The notes under the pieces were generated by a model. That model had not been told where the DNA came from, ran no database searches, and worked only from the letters and a program-made list of their open reading frames with translations. A DNA stretch of 17,088 nucleotides from JANQKX01 sp039028695. GTDB taxonomy: Bacteria > Pseudomonadota > Alphaproteobacteria > Kiloniellales > Kiloniellaceae. Shown piece after piece: positions 7,308 through 14,876 of the stretch; position 1 is the stretch's first letter, and every line of letters starts with the position of its first letter. The translations under genes were made by a program, and so were the position numbers. Where the stretch lies: positions 1 through 17,088 of the forward strand of contig JBCCHN010000111.1 in NCBI GenBank assembly GCA_039028695.1, in the 5' to 3' direction.

Positions 7308-7338
7308 ATTTTGTCCTAGACAAAATCTCTATTATGAT
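7308..7338 (+). promoter_or_regulatory. Promoter candidate overlapped by an inverted repeat, upstream of the recombinase pair
   Basis: ATTTTGTC (7308-7315) and GACAAAAT (7319-7326) are perfect 8-bp inverted arms around CTA. TTGTCC (7311-7316) and TATGAT (7333-7338) form a plausible sigma-70 -35/-10 pair with 16-bp spacing. The inverted repeat covers the -35, so a repressor there would block transcription of the 7396 and 7599 genes. The arms could also form a weak terminator for the preceding gene, which ends 13 bp upstream, but no T-run follows. Confidence 0.45.
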
Positions 7339-7395
7339 TTATCATGTCCCTCTTTTGTATAACTGAAGAGGAGCAAAGAGAAAGAAAGTGTTGAC

Positions 7396-7598
7396 GTGCC
7401 AAACAACAAAACACCCCACAAACGCTCCTCTACCAAAAACAAAGGGCAAAACCACTTCAGCGAGGACAAACGCATCATTGCCTTGGTGCGTTTCCTCGCC
7501 CGCCGTGCGGCGGAAAAAGATTACAAAGAATTGTTGGAAGTGCTGAAAAGCGATCCAAAATATGCTAAGATAACTTCTCAAGAAATGGAGAAGAAAAC

Positions 7599-7602
<4 letters not shown>
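7396..7602 (+). CDS. Small basic protein translationally coupled to the serine recombinase
   Basis: A 68-residue basic protein starting with GTG. Residues 1-22 are polar and Lys/Asn/Thr-rich; about 23-52 (SEDKRIIALVRFLARRAAE onward) is an amphipathic helical stretch. Its TGA overlaps the recombinase ATG in the sequence ATGA (7599-7602), so ribosomes finishing here can restart on the recombinase. The start is weakly supported: AGAGGAG lies more than 20 bp upstream and only GAAAG is close. Short ORFs of this sort commonly precede large serine recombinases; a role as a co-regulator or directionality partner is possible but unproven. Confidence 0.6.
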
Positions 7603-9357
<1,755 letters not shown>

Positions 9358-9489
9358 TTAGTTCGTTACGCCTACGCTGGACTAACAATCTCGACGCCAC
9401 ACTATCATAGAGCATTGATTCACAATATTTTTTCTGGACAAGCTCTACGCTGAAGACTCACTATCCCACCTTCCATTTCGCTCCCCAGC

Positions 9490-9510
9490 GCTTCCGTGGT
9501 GCTTCCGTGG
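9490..9510. repeat. Tandem GCTTCCGTGG repeat, candidate integrase arm sites
   Basis: GCTTCCGTGG occurs at 9490-9499 and 9501-9510, an 11-bp period that is about one helical turn. It lies between the tRNA fragment and the integrase start. Tyrosine integrases of this type bind short direct repeats (arm sites) beside the core, so that role is likely, but the repeat is visible while the function is inferred. Confidence 0.5.
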
Positions 9511-9532
9511 ATCTGATTAGAAGGAGGTAATC

Positions 9533-10717
9533 TTGCCGAAGTTGACCAAACGTTCCGTCGAAGCCCTGGTGGTGGATGGCCGGGACTACATCGTCTTTGA
9601 CGACGAGGTTCTTTGCTTTGGTGTGCGGGTCTTTCCCAGTGGGAGGAAAACCTACCTGGTGCAGTATCGCAGTGGTGGGCGCACTCGCCGGGTGAGTATT
9701 GGCCGCCATGGCACCGTCACTTCGGATCAAGCCCGCCGGACCGCCAAGGAATTGTTGGGGGCCGTGGCCAGAGGAGACAACCCAGCAGAGGATCTAGCCA
9801 ATCATCATGGAGCACCCACGGTTAAAAGCGTGGGCGAGCGGTTTTTTCGAGAGCATGTGAGAGAGCGCTGTAAAGCAAGCACACAAAAGGAGTACTGGCG
9901 GGCACTGGATCTTTTCATCTTTCCGGCAATTGGGGCCTTTAAGATCGTCGATGTAAAACGCAGCGATGTGGCTCAGCTTCATCATGCTCACCGGGCCATA
10001 CCCTACCAGGCCAATCGGACCTTGGGCGTATTGTCCAAGCTGTTCAATCTCTCTGAGGTCTGGGGCCTGAGGCCAGACGGATCGAACCCCTGTCTGCATG
10101 TAAAGAAATATAGCGAGCATAAGAGGGAGCGGTTCCTAACAATCGATGAGCTGCAACGGCTCGGCCAGGTCCTTTCGGATTGCGAAGAATCGGGCAGTGA
10201 ATCGCCTTATGTCGTCGCTGCCATACGCCTCCTAATCCTGACCGGCTGTCGCTTGAGCGAGATACAGACATTGAAGTGGGATTACCTTGCCGATTCCTAT
10301 CTGGAGCTACCCGACAGTAAAACGGGAGCCAGACGTATCCCCCTGCCCCCGGCGGCCCAGGCATTGCTGGAAGCACTGCCACAAGACCCTAACAATCCGT
10401 ACGTGATCATTGGCGCTAAATTCGGTCAGCCTATAACCGATCTTCAAAAACCCTGGCGGCGTATTCGGTCACAAGCCAACCTCGATGATGTTCGTATCCA
10501 TGATTTAAGACATACCTATGCCTCTCATGCAGTGATGAAAGGAATGAGCATCGCAATGGTGGGTAAACTTCTTGGTCATACTCAGATTCAGACAACCATG
10601 CGCTACGCCCATTGGGCCGATGATCCGGTTCGTGAAGCTGCAACGAAGAATTCTGACGCGCTATCTGAAGCACTCAATGGATCGAAACGGCAAACTCGTT
10701 TTCGGGTGGTGAAATAA
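9533..10717 (+). CDS. int: P4-type tyrosine integrase
   Basis: A 394-residue integrase of the P4/DUF4102 class, which recombines element DNA into tRNA genes. Residues 1-90 are the arm-binding domain (FGVRVFPSGRKTYLVQYRS, then a basic TRRVSIGRHG). The core-binding SAM-like domain covers about 95-180 and the catalytic domain 200-370. The full set of catalytic residues is present: Arg240 (LTGCRLSE), Lys263 (SKTG), His323 and Arg326 (HDLRHTYASH), His349 (LLGHT) and nucleophile Tyr358 (MRYAHW). The start is TTG, supported by AAGGAGGT at 9521-9528. The nearest candidate target is the tRNA-fMet fragment at 9313-9357. Length and motifs are normal for the family, so it is probably functional. Confidence 0.95.
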   Translation: MPKLTKRSVEALVVDGRDYIVFDDEVLCFGVRVFPSGRKTYLVQYRSGGRTRRVSIGRHGTVTSDQARRTAKELLGAVARGDNPAEDLANHHGAPTVKSVGERFFREHVRERCKASTQKEYWRALDLFIFPAIGAFKIVDVKRSDVAQLHHAHRAIPYQANRTLGVLSKLFNLSEVWGLRPDGSNPCLHVKKYSEHKRERFLTIDELQRLGQVLSDCEESGSESPYVVAAIRLLILTGCRLSEIQTLKWDYLADSYLELPDSKTGARRIPLPPAAQALLEALPQDPNNPYVIIGAKFGQPITDLQKPWRRIRSQANLDDVRIHDLRHTYASHAVMKGMSIAMVGKLLGHTQIQTTMRYAHWADDPVREAATKNSDALSEALNGSKRQTRFRVVK

Positions 10718-10726
10718 CTTTTGCAA

Positions 10727-10788
10727 TCAGTTTTGTGGGTATTGAAAAAACTCAAACTACGCCAATTTTCTCAATCAGCACAAACTGA
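10727..10788. repeat. Imperfect inverted repeat in the int-downstream gap
   Basis: TCAGTTTTGTG (10727-10737) and CACAAACTGA (10779-10788) are inverted copies differing by one T. CAATCAG also occurs as a direct repeat at 10724-10730 and 10772-10778. The gap between the integrase stop and the next gene is 87 bp, so these may be promoter or operator elements, or distal arm-type sites. No terminator is seen after the integrase. Confidence 0.35.
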
Positions 10789-10804
10789 AGTGAAAGTTGA
10801 GTGA

Positions 10805-11560
10805 TTGCCTTGTGACCCAGCCAGAAATTTAAGGGATTTCCATCTCGAATGCGTATCCTTGTTGGAAGGAGTAACTAATCATCTCCCATCGGCAGAGAAA
10901 GAAAAGCTTGAGTTTCTCAGCAAGGGTTACAGAATTCAGGAGCTATCTTCGCTTCGAGGCCCGACCTGGTACATTGATACCTACAACTTCTTTGTCAACT
11001 TGATGATCTCCAACGGGTTTTCGATTGGACCCACAAAACAATTCTATGATTATCGACAGAGAACGCTGCAATTTGAGCTTCGAACGATGGATGGGCGCAA
11101 AAACTGTGCCTTTATCGGATATAAGTGGCCTTACGAGCCGAATCCTCTGCCACAAATAATTCCGGCTGATCATTTATGTGGTGAAATAGATTGGGATAAA
11201 AGTTCTGCTTCCTGGCGACAAGTCGAGTATGTCGATATTCGAGTTGTTCCTGCTGATTGGATTTCGGACCTTGATGAGTTGTTAGCACACGCTGCCGGCA
11301 CTGGTGAGTTGCCTAATCCTAATTTCGCTGCATCCACACATCGGTCAAAATCTGCGGATAGCGCGGAACGTCGAAAGAATGCCGCTAGAACGGCGTTCAA
11401 GGAACTGCGGTCCGAGGGAAAGATCACCGGAGGTATGGGCGACAAAGAAAGAAGGAACTTGATTGCCGATAAAGTAGCAGAGACCGATCAAAGCATGGCA
11501 AGTTTGCTACGCGAATTGGGACCCAGAACGGTCAATAGCTATATTAAAGACCTGATTTAA
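10805..11560 (+). CDS. Unrecognised protein with a possible C-terminal DNA-binding helix pair (orphan cargo)
   Basis: I do not recognise this 251-residue protein. The middle (about 55-160) looks like a mixed alpha/beta globular domain with many aromatics (WYIDTYNFFVNLMISNGF, FIGYKWPYEPNP). The end (NLIADKVAETDQSMASLLRE then GPRTVNSYIKDL) resembles a helix-turn-helix. The start is insecure: an in-frame TGA lies directly before TTG 10805, no clear ribosome site is present, and the first in-frame ATG comes only at about residue 72. A slightly 5'-truncated gene is possible. Base composition looks more AT-rich than the flanking genes, suggesting a separate origin. Its place between integrase and excisionase-like gene is where cargo such as defence or regulatory genes is often carried, but no such function can be claimed from sequence. 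Confidence 0.6.
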   Translation: MPCDPARNLRDFHLECVSLLEGVTNHLPSAEKEKLEFLSKGYRIQELSSLRGPTWYIDTYNFFVNLMISNGFSIGPTKQFYDYRQRTLQFELRTMDGRKNCAFIGYKWPYEPNPLPQIIPADHLCGEIDWDKSSASWRQVEYVDIRVVPADWISDLDELLAHAAGTGELPNPNFAASTHRSKSADSAERRKNAARTAFKELRSEGKITGGMGDKERRNLIADKVAETDQSMASLLRELGPRTVNSYIKDLI

Positions 11561-11580
11561 AAACGAGAATTGTTGGAGAA

Positions 11581-11613
11581 GATTGCAAAGATTGCATTTT
11601 CAATCCTTGCAAT
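11581..11613. promoter_or_regulatory. Nested direct and inverted repeats upstream of the AlpA-like gene
   Basis: GATTGCA occurs at 11581-11587 and 11590-11596 with a 9-bp period. ATTGCAAAGATTG (11582-11594) and CAATCCTTGCAAT (11601-11613) are 13-bp inverted arms with one mismatch around CATTTT. The block sits 20 bp after the stop of the previous gene and about 70 bp before the AlpA-like start. It could be an operator or excisionase-binding array, or act as a weak terminator; no T-run follows, which favours binding sites. Confidence 0.5.
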
Positions 11614-11681
11614 TGAGCATCTTAATTTGACGTTCAAAGTGAACTCCATGGCCGCGGTGGTCAATAAAAGGAGAAACACTG

Positions 11682-11930
11682 ATGAACATCACTCACAAAT
11701 TAAGAGCTGACCCAGATCACCTGGATCGCCTTATCCACGAGAATGAAGCCGCCGACTTTCTTGGCTACTCCCCAAGAGCGTTACAGAATTGGCGCCTGCG
11801 CGGCGGCGGCCCGCCATTCATTCGTGTTTCCTCTCGCTCGATCCGATATAGCCGCCGGGACCTGAAAGCTTGGGTCGATAGCAAACGCGCGCGCAGCACC
11901 TCCGATGTGGGAGGGTCAGACCATGCTTAG
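11682..11930 (+). CDS. AlpA/excisionase-like helix-turn-helix protein
   Basis: An 82-residue winged-HTH protein of the AlpA/HTH_17 (MerR-like) kind. Such small factors activate integrase expression or bend DNA to direct excision. The core is ENEAADFLGYSPRALQNWRL, then PPFIRVSSRSIRYSRRDLKAWV, which is the characteristic pattern. The ATG at 11682 has AAAAGGAG about 8 bp upstream (11667-11674). It lies between the integrase and the Rep_trans gene on the same strand, as expected for a factor of the integrative module, with a repeat array upstream that it might bind. Confidence 0.85.
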   Translation: MNITHKLRADPDHLDRLIHENEAADFLGYSPRALQNWRLRGGGPPFIRVSSRSIRYSRRDLKAWVDSKRARSTSDVGGSDHA

Positions 11931-12074
11931 GCCGCGCTCGGGACCCCGCCCCAGGCGCGATGCTGGGCCTCTTGGCACGCTGGTCGGGGTCAAGCGCCTT
12001 CGCAGGGACCCGCGCAAGAAAGGCGTGGGTGGAAGGGGCTTGAGGCCGAGGGTCATCATCAAGCTTGTCTGTGT

Positions 12075-12094
12075 GGTTCGGCAAGCGCCGAACC
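12075..12094. repeat. Perfect 8-bp hairpin, 4-nt loop
   Basis: GGTTCGGC (12075-12082) and GCCGAACC (12087-12094) flank the loop AAGC. No T-run follows on either strand, so it is not a standard terminator. It is a candidate cruciform at an origin of transfer or replication, given the Rep_trans-like gene 290 bp downstream. Confidence 0.55.
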
Positions 12095-12211
12095 TCTGCC
12101 CAGCGGCGAGCAATCCTTGTTTGCTGTTCCGGGTCCGCAAGGTGGAACGGCGACAGGCTCTCTTATCAAGCTGCTCTCACCGCGTGCTCCGATTGTGCGG
12201 CGGCGCGGAGA

Positions 12212-12238
12212 GGCCGGAGCCGGAGCGGAGCTCCGGCC
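12212..12238. repeat. Overlapping GC-rich inverted repeats
   Basis: GGCCGGAG (12212-12219) can pair with CTCCGGCC (12231-12238), and a second overlapping copy GCCGGAG (12219-12225) can pair with CTCCGGC (12231-12237). The right arm thus has two alternative partners. GGAGCTCC (12227-12234) is itself palindromic. Structure is evident; function is not. Confidence 0.5.
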
Positions 12239-12318
12239 CGGACTCTCGGGGCCGCCGGCACGGCGTTAGCAAAGGTTGGGACCAGCAGGATACAGCTGGC
12301 CTGTAACCGCTTTGCCCC

Positions 12319-12378
12319 TGGGGGGTCCTTGTAACACCCCCCACTAGAATTACTAAATCGTAGAAGAGAGTAATTTAG
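12319..12378 (+). promoter_or_regulatory. Structured leader immediately upstream of the Rep_trans-like gene
   Basis: TGGGGGGT (12319-12326) pairs perfectly with ACCCCCCA (12336-12343) around a 9-nt loop. Next, AATTACT (12348-12354) pairs with AGTAATT (12369-12375), while the overlapping CTAAAT (12353-12358) pairs with ATTTAG (12373-12378). The two AT-rich pairings are mutually exclusive and enclose or touch the purine-rich bases that must serve as ribosome site before ATG 12381. Control of translation or early termination is plausible. Confidence 0.4.
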
Positions 12379-12380
12379 AG

Positions 12381-13523
12381 ATGAAACTTTTATATGCTGG
12401 TTTTGATACCCTCGACGTGGCCTTTCAGGGCGCCTTGCACCAAGAAACCCTTGAGGTCTTAGAGCAAGCCAAGGGGGAAGCCTCCAAACGTCAAGAAATG
12501 CAGCTTGTCGCCATTGGCCCGGAACACCTGGAGGCCCATGTGGCGGATCACGGCATAAGAGGCGGCTATGCCTATATGCTGGATACGGGGCCGTTGGGCG
12601 AGAAGTGGTTCATCAAGAACAACAGCGATCCAACCCAATGGAACCTTCTGGTACGGCCTCATGCGGCCACACTAGCCACACTGGGCTATAAGGGGCTCAA
12701 GGAACGGCTCAGAGAACGTCTGAAGGCCATGGGATGCCGCTACAGCTGCGAGAGCATTAGCCGAGCAGACTTTGCCATGGACTTTCTCATGCCACGGGAT
12801 TTCGAATTGAATCTGGATCAATTCGTGGCTCATCGACGCAGTGCCAAACGTCCCTATTGGGGATCACGACCGATTTTGATAGACCAAGACCACGTGAATG
12901 CCGTGATCAAAGGCAGGCGCTTGGAAAGCGTCACGATTGGCAAGATGCCCGGACGCCAGGTCATTGTTTATGACAAGCGCTTGGCAGCCTTGGAAAAGCG
13001 GACACTCTATTGGTTCAAGATCTGGGAAATCGATCCCGAGGACGACCGCCACTCCATTTGGCGGGTGGAATTCCGCGCCGGCAAAAGAGAACTGAAAGAT
13101 CGGTGGCAGATCACCTCTTACACAAACTTTGAGACCTCAATTGGCGATGTCTATTCCCATATGGCCGACCGGATCCGCTATCTAGATGACTTCCAGTCGG
13201 ACAGCAACATTTCCCGGCAATGCCTGCATCCTCTCTGGACTGCTGCGAACTCTACTCTAGAAAAGAATCTCTTTCAGTTTCGATCCGGGCTACTCCCTCA
13301 TCAGGTCAGAGAGGTTGAACGAGAACAGCTCATCGATCTTTATTGGGAGCAGATCAGAGGCCTGACGGCTGGCTTAAGCGTCGCGCTGGGCAACAGTGAT
13401 GCTGAAGTCATTGAGTGTCTTGGTCACTATGTCGGGACAACCATCGACAACATGATCTGCGATAAAGAGTCAGGCTTTTGGAAAAGCCGCGAACGCGCCG
13501 AAAAGCGACTGCGGTTTATATGA
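12381..13523 (+). CDS. Rep_trans-type replication initiator or MobT-like relaxase
   Basis: The 380-residue protein shows the layout of the Rep_trans family (rolling-circle initiators and MobT relaxases such as NicK). The metal/active-site strand is SISRADFAMDF (Arg128, Asp130, Asp134). The segment ESVTIGKMPGRQVIVYDKR (182-200) corresponds to the family T-x-Y-x-G-S-R-x-S...YDK motif, and IWRVEFRAGKRELKDRW (226-242) to the conserved RxE motif. By this alignment the catalytic Tyr is Thr185, so nicking may use another Tyr or be absent. The C-terminal third (about 275-380) is helical and unassigned. The ATG at 12381 has GAGAG about 10 bp upstream within a structured leader. Placement after integrase and AlpA-like genes suggests replication or mobilisation of the excised element. 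The family is likely; the exact activity is uncertain. Confidence 0.75.
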   Translation: MKLLYAGFDTLDVAFQGALHQETLEVLEQAKGEASKRQEMQLVAIGPEHLEAHVADHGIRGGYAYMLDTGPLGEKWFIKNNSDPTQWNLLVRPHAATLATLGYKGLKERLRERLKAMGCRYSCESISRADFAMDFLMPRDFELNLDQFVAHRRSAKRPYWGSRPILIDQDHVNAVIKGRRLESVTIGKMPGRQVIVYDKRLAALEKRTLYWFKIWEIDPEDDRHSIWRVEFRAGKRELKDRWQITSYTNFETSIGDVYSHMADRIRYLDDFQSDSNISRQCLHPLWTAANSTLEKNLFQFRSGLLPHQVREVEREQLIDLYWEQIRGLTAGLSVALGNSDAEVIECLGHYVGTTIDNMICDKESGFWKSRERAEKRLRFI

Positions 13524-13549
13524 AACAAAAAGAAATAAGCCAAAAAAAT

Positions 13550-14854
13550 TCAATCTTCCCTAAAGCTCCTGGAAAACGCGTCCAGGACAGGTTTTAAAAG
13601 ATAACTCAAAAAAGAACGCTCACCCGTCCGAATGAGCGCCTCAACCGGCATACCGGGAACCAAGTCCAAGTTGTTCAATCTTTTTAATTCAGGCTTTTCA
13701 ATGCCAATTCGCACCAAATAGTAAGGCAATTGGTCTGTTTCGCTTATAATTCGGTCACCAGAAATACGCACAACTTTGCCCTCGATTTCAGGGGTCGTTC
13801 TCTGGTTAAAAGCGGAAAACCTCACCCGTGTCGAGGAAGCCAAGGCGACCTTGTCGATATCTTTGGGTTCCACATGTACTTCCACGACCAGTTCATCGTT
13901 CTCGGGAACTATGTTCATAATGGCCTGGCCGGCCTGAATGACCCCCCCTTCCGTGTGCGCCGCTAATCCTAGGACATACCCCGCCTGGGGCGCGACTACT
14001 CGAAGTCGTCGATTTTGGTCCAAAGTGGTAAGCCTTTCTTCAAACAACTCCTTAATCTGAATATTCACGTCACGCATCTCCGCAATAACCTCCTCGCGGA
14101 AACTGCTTCGGCCCCGGTTTATTTCTATTCGGGTCTCGCCAATCCGATTTTTGGCCTTTGCGATCTCAGATAGAAATGCGCCCTTTTCCCCTTTCAGCTC
14201 GTGATATTGGCGTTCGAGCAAAAGTATGCGGGTAATGGGAACATGGCCCCGTTCATAAAGCTTTCGCAGGCCATCGAGTTCCTGTTGGATTAAACGGATC
14301 TGCTCAGAATTGGCGGTGACTTGAACAGAAAGTCCATTAATCTCGTCATTAAGCTGATGAATACGTGTCTGCAAAACGTCCTGTTCTTCGTTGCGGGCCT
14401 GTTTCCTTGCTTCAAAAAGCAGCTTTTGCCCGTGGATAATTTCATTATTTTGAACATCTGTAACAAAATTGCTTAGGTCCGGATGCCAGCTTACAGCTCC
14501 TAGATCCGCTTGTTCGGCCCTCAGTCGGCTTTCGCGGGCAAGAAGTTCGGTCAATTGCTGTTCAACAATTCTGAGCTGGCCGGTAACAATCGTCCCATCC
14601 AATTGAAGCAGCAATTGGCCGCGGTCCACGAACTGGCCTTCTCTCACATGCAGTTTGCCGACAATACCGCCTTCCAAATGCTGTACGGTCCTTTGATTTG
14701 ATTCTACGGTCACTGCCCCAGTTGCGACGACCGCTCCATCAAGTTTTGCAAATACCGACCAAGCCCCTATCCCACCAAAGACCACCAGAACGATCGCCAA
14801 TCCGCCCATAATATAGGGTCGGACCCGCAATGAAGTTTTCCTCTCTTCGTTCAA
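13550..14854 (-). CDS. HlyD/PrtE-type membrane fusion protein of a type I secretion system
   Basis: A 434-residue periplasmic adaptor linking an inner-membrane ABC exporter to a TolC-type outer-membrane channel. It has a short cytoplasmic N-terminus, one membrane segment (about 14-34, IMGGLAIVLVVFGGIGAW), a lipoyl half-motif HLEGGIVGKLHVREGQFVDR, a long coiled-coil hairpin (about 90-270), the second lipoyl half, and the typical C-terminal region ending in DLVPGMPVEALIRTGERS and YLLKPVLD. I place the start at TTG 14854 because CTCCTT on the plus strand at 14862-14867 gives AAGGAG 7 bases before it; the family length then fits. The frame is open to 14989 and an ATG at 14893 would overlap the ABC gene, but it has no ribosome site. 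It is the last gene of the operon, 22 bp after the ABC stop. No TolC gene follows here. Confidence 0.92.
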   Translation of the reverse strand: MNEERKTSLRVRPYIMGGLAIVLVVFGGIGAWSVFAKLDGAVVATGAVTVESNQRTVQHLEGGIVGKLHVREGQFVDRGQLLLQLDGTIVTGQLRIVEQQLTELLARESRLRAEQADLGAVSWHPDLSNFVTDVQNNEIIHGQKLLFEARKQARNEEQDVLQTRIHQLNDEINGLSVQVTANSEQIRLIQQELDGLRKLYERGHVPITRILLLERQYHELKGEKGAFLSEIAKAKNRIGETRIEINRGRSSFREEVIAEMRDVNIQIKELFEERLTTLDQNRRLRVVAPQAGYVLGLAAHTEGGVIQAGQAIMNIVPENDELVVEVHVEPKDIDKVALASSTRVRFSAFNQRTTPEIEGKVVRISGDRIISETDQLPYYLVRIGIEKPELKRLNNLDLVPGMPVEALIRTGERSFLSYLLKPVLDAFSRSFRED

Positions 14855-14861
14855 AGCAATA

Positions 14862-14867
14862 CTCCTT
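14862..14867 (-). promoter_or_regulatory. Ribosome binding site that fixes the HlyD-like start
   Basis: The minus strand reads AAGGAG, then 7 bases, then TTG (14854-14852). This consensus site lies between the ABC-transporter stop and the adaptor gene. It argues for the TTG start over an ATG at 14893, which is preceded by CCCCGAACAACG without any Shine-Dalgarno match. Confidence 0.7.
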
Positions 14868-14876
14868 ACCAGGCAA

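Larger units (their letters stand above)
11931..12380. other. 450-bp GC-rich, hairpin-rich non-coding region (candidate oriT or replication origin)
   Basis: No convincing gene is seen: the frames give Arg/Pro/Gly-rich peptides without family features. The stretch contains a perfect 8-bp hairpin (12075-12094), overlapping GGCCGGAG/CTCCGGCC pairings (12212-12238), a perfect 8-bp G6/C6 hairpin (12319-12343) and an AT-rich pairing just before the next ATG (12348-12378). It lies directly upstream of a Rep_trans-type gene, where nicking origins of relaxases or rolling-circle initiators are often found. An origin or a structured RNA leader are both possible; no nick site can be assigned. Confidence 0.5.
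9358..13523 (+). mobile_element. Integrative module: integrase, orphan gene, AlpA-like factor, Rep_trans-type protein
   Basis: From the tRNA break rightwards, the plus-strand genes are an int-type integrase, an unrecognised gene, an AlpA/Xis-like protein, a structured non-coding block and a Rep_trans-like protein. Integrase, small HTH factor and Rep_trans relaxase/initiator together recall integrative elements such as the ICEBs1 and Tn916 recombination/transfer modules. The left limit is the tRNA break. The right limit given is only the end of the last plus-strand gene: no second tRNA copy is seen in the window, so the real element may extend through the secretion operon and beyond. Confidence 0.5.

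Noticed and set aside
6491..7309. A 272-codon minus-strand frame with hydrophobic stretches
   Set aside because: The Leu-rich product is the antisense of Glu/Lys/Gln-rich coding DNA; the plus-strand gene has a strong ribosome site.
11905..12306. Coding frames in the GC-rich stretch before the Rep_trans-like gene
   Set aside because: All frames give Arg/Gly/Pro-rich products typical of random GC-rich DNA and overlap hairpins.
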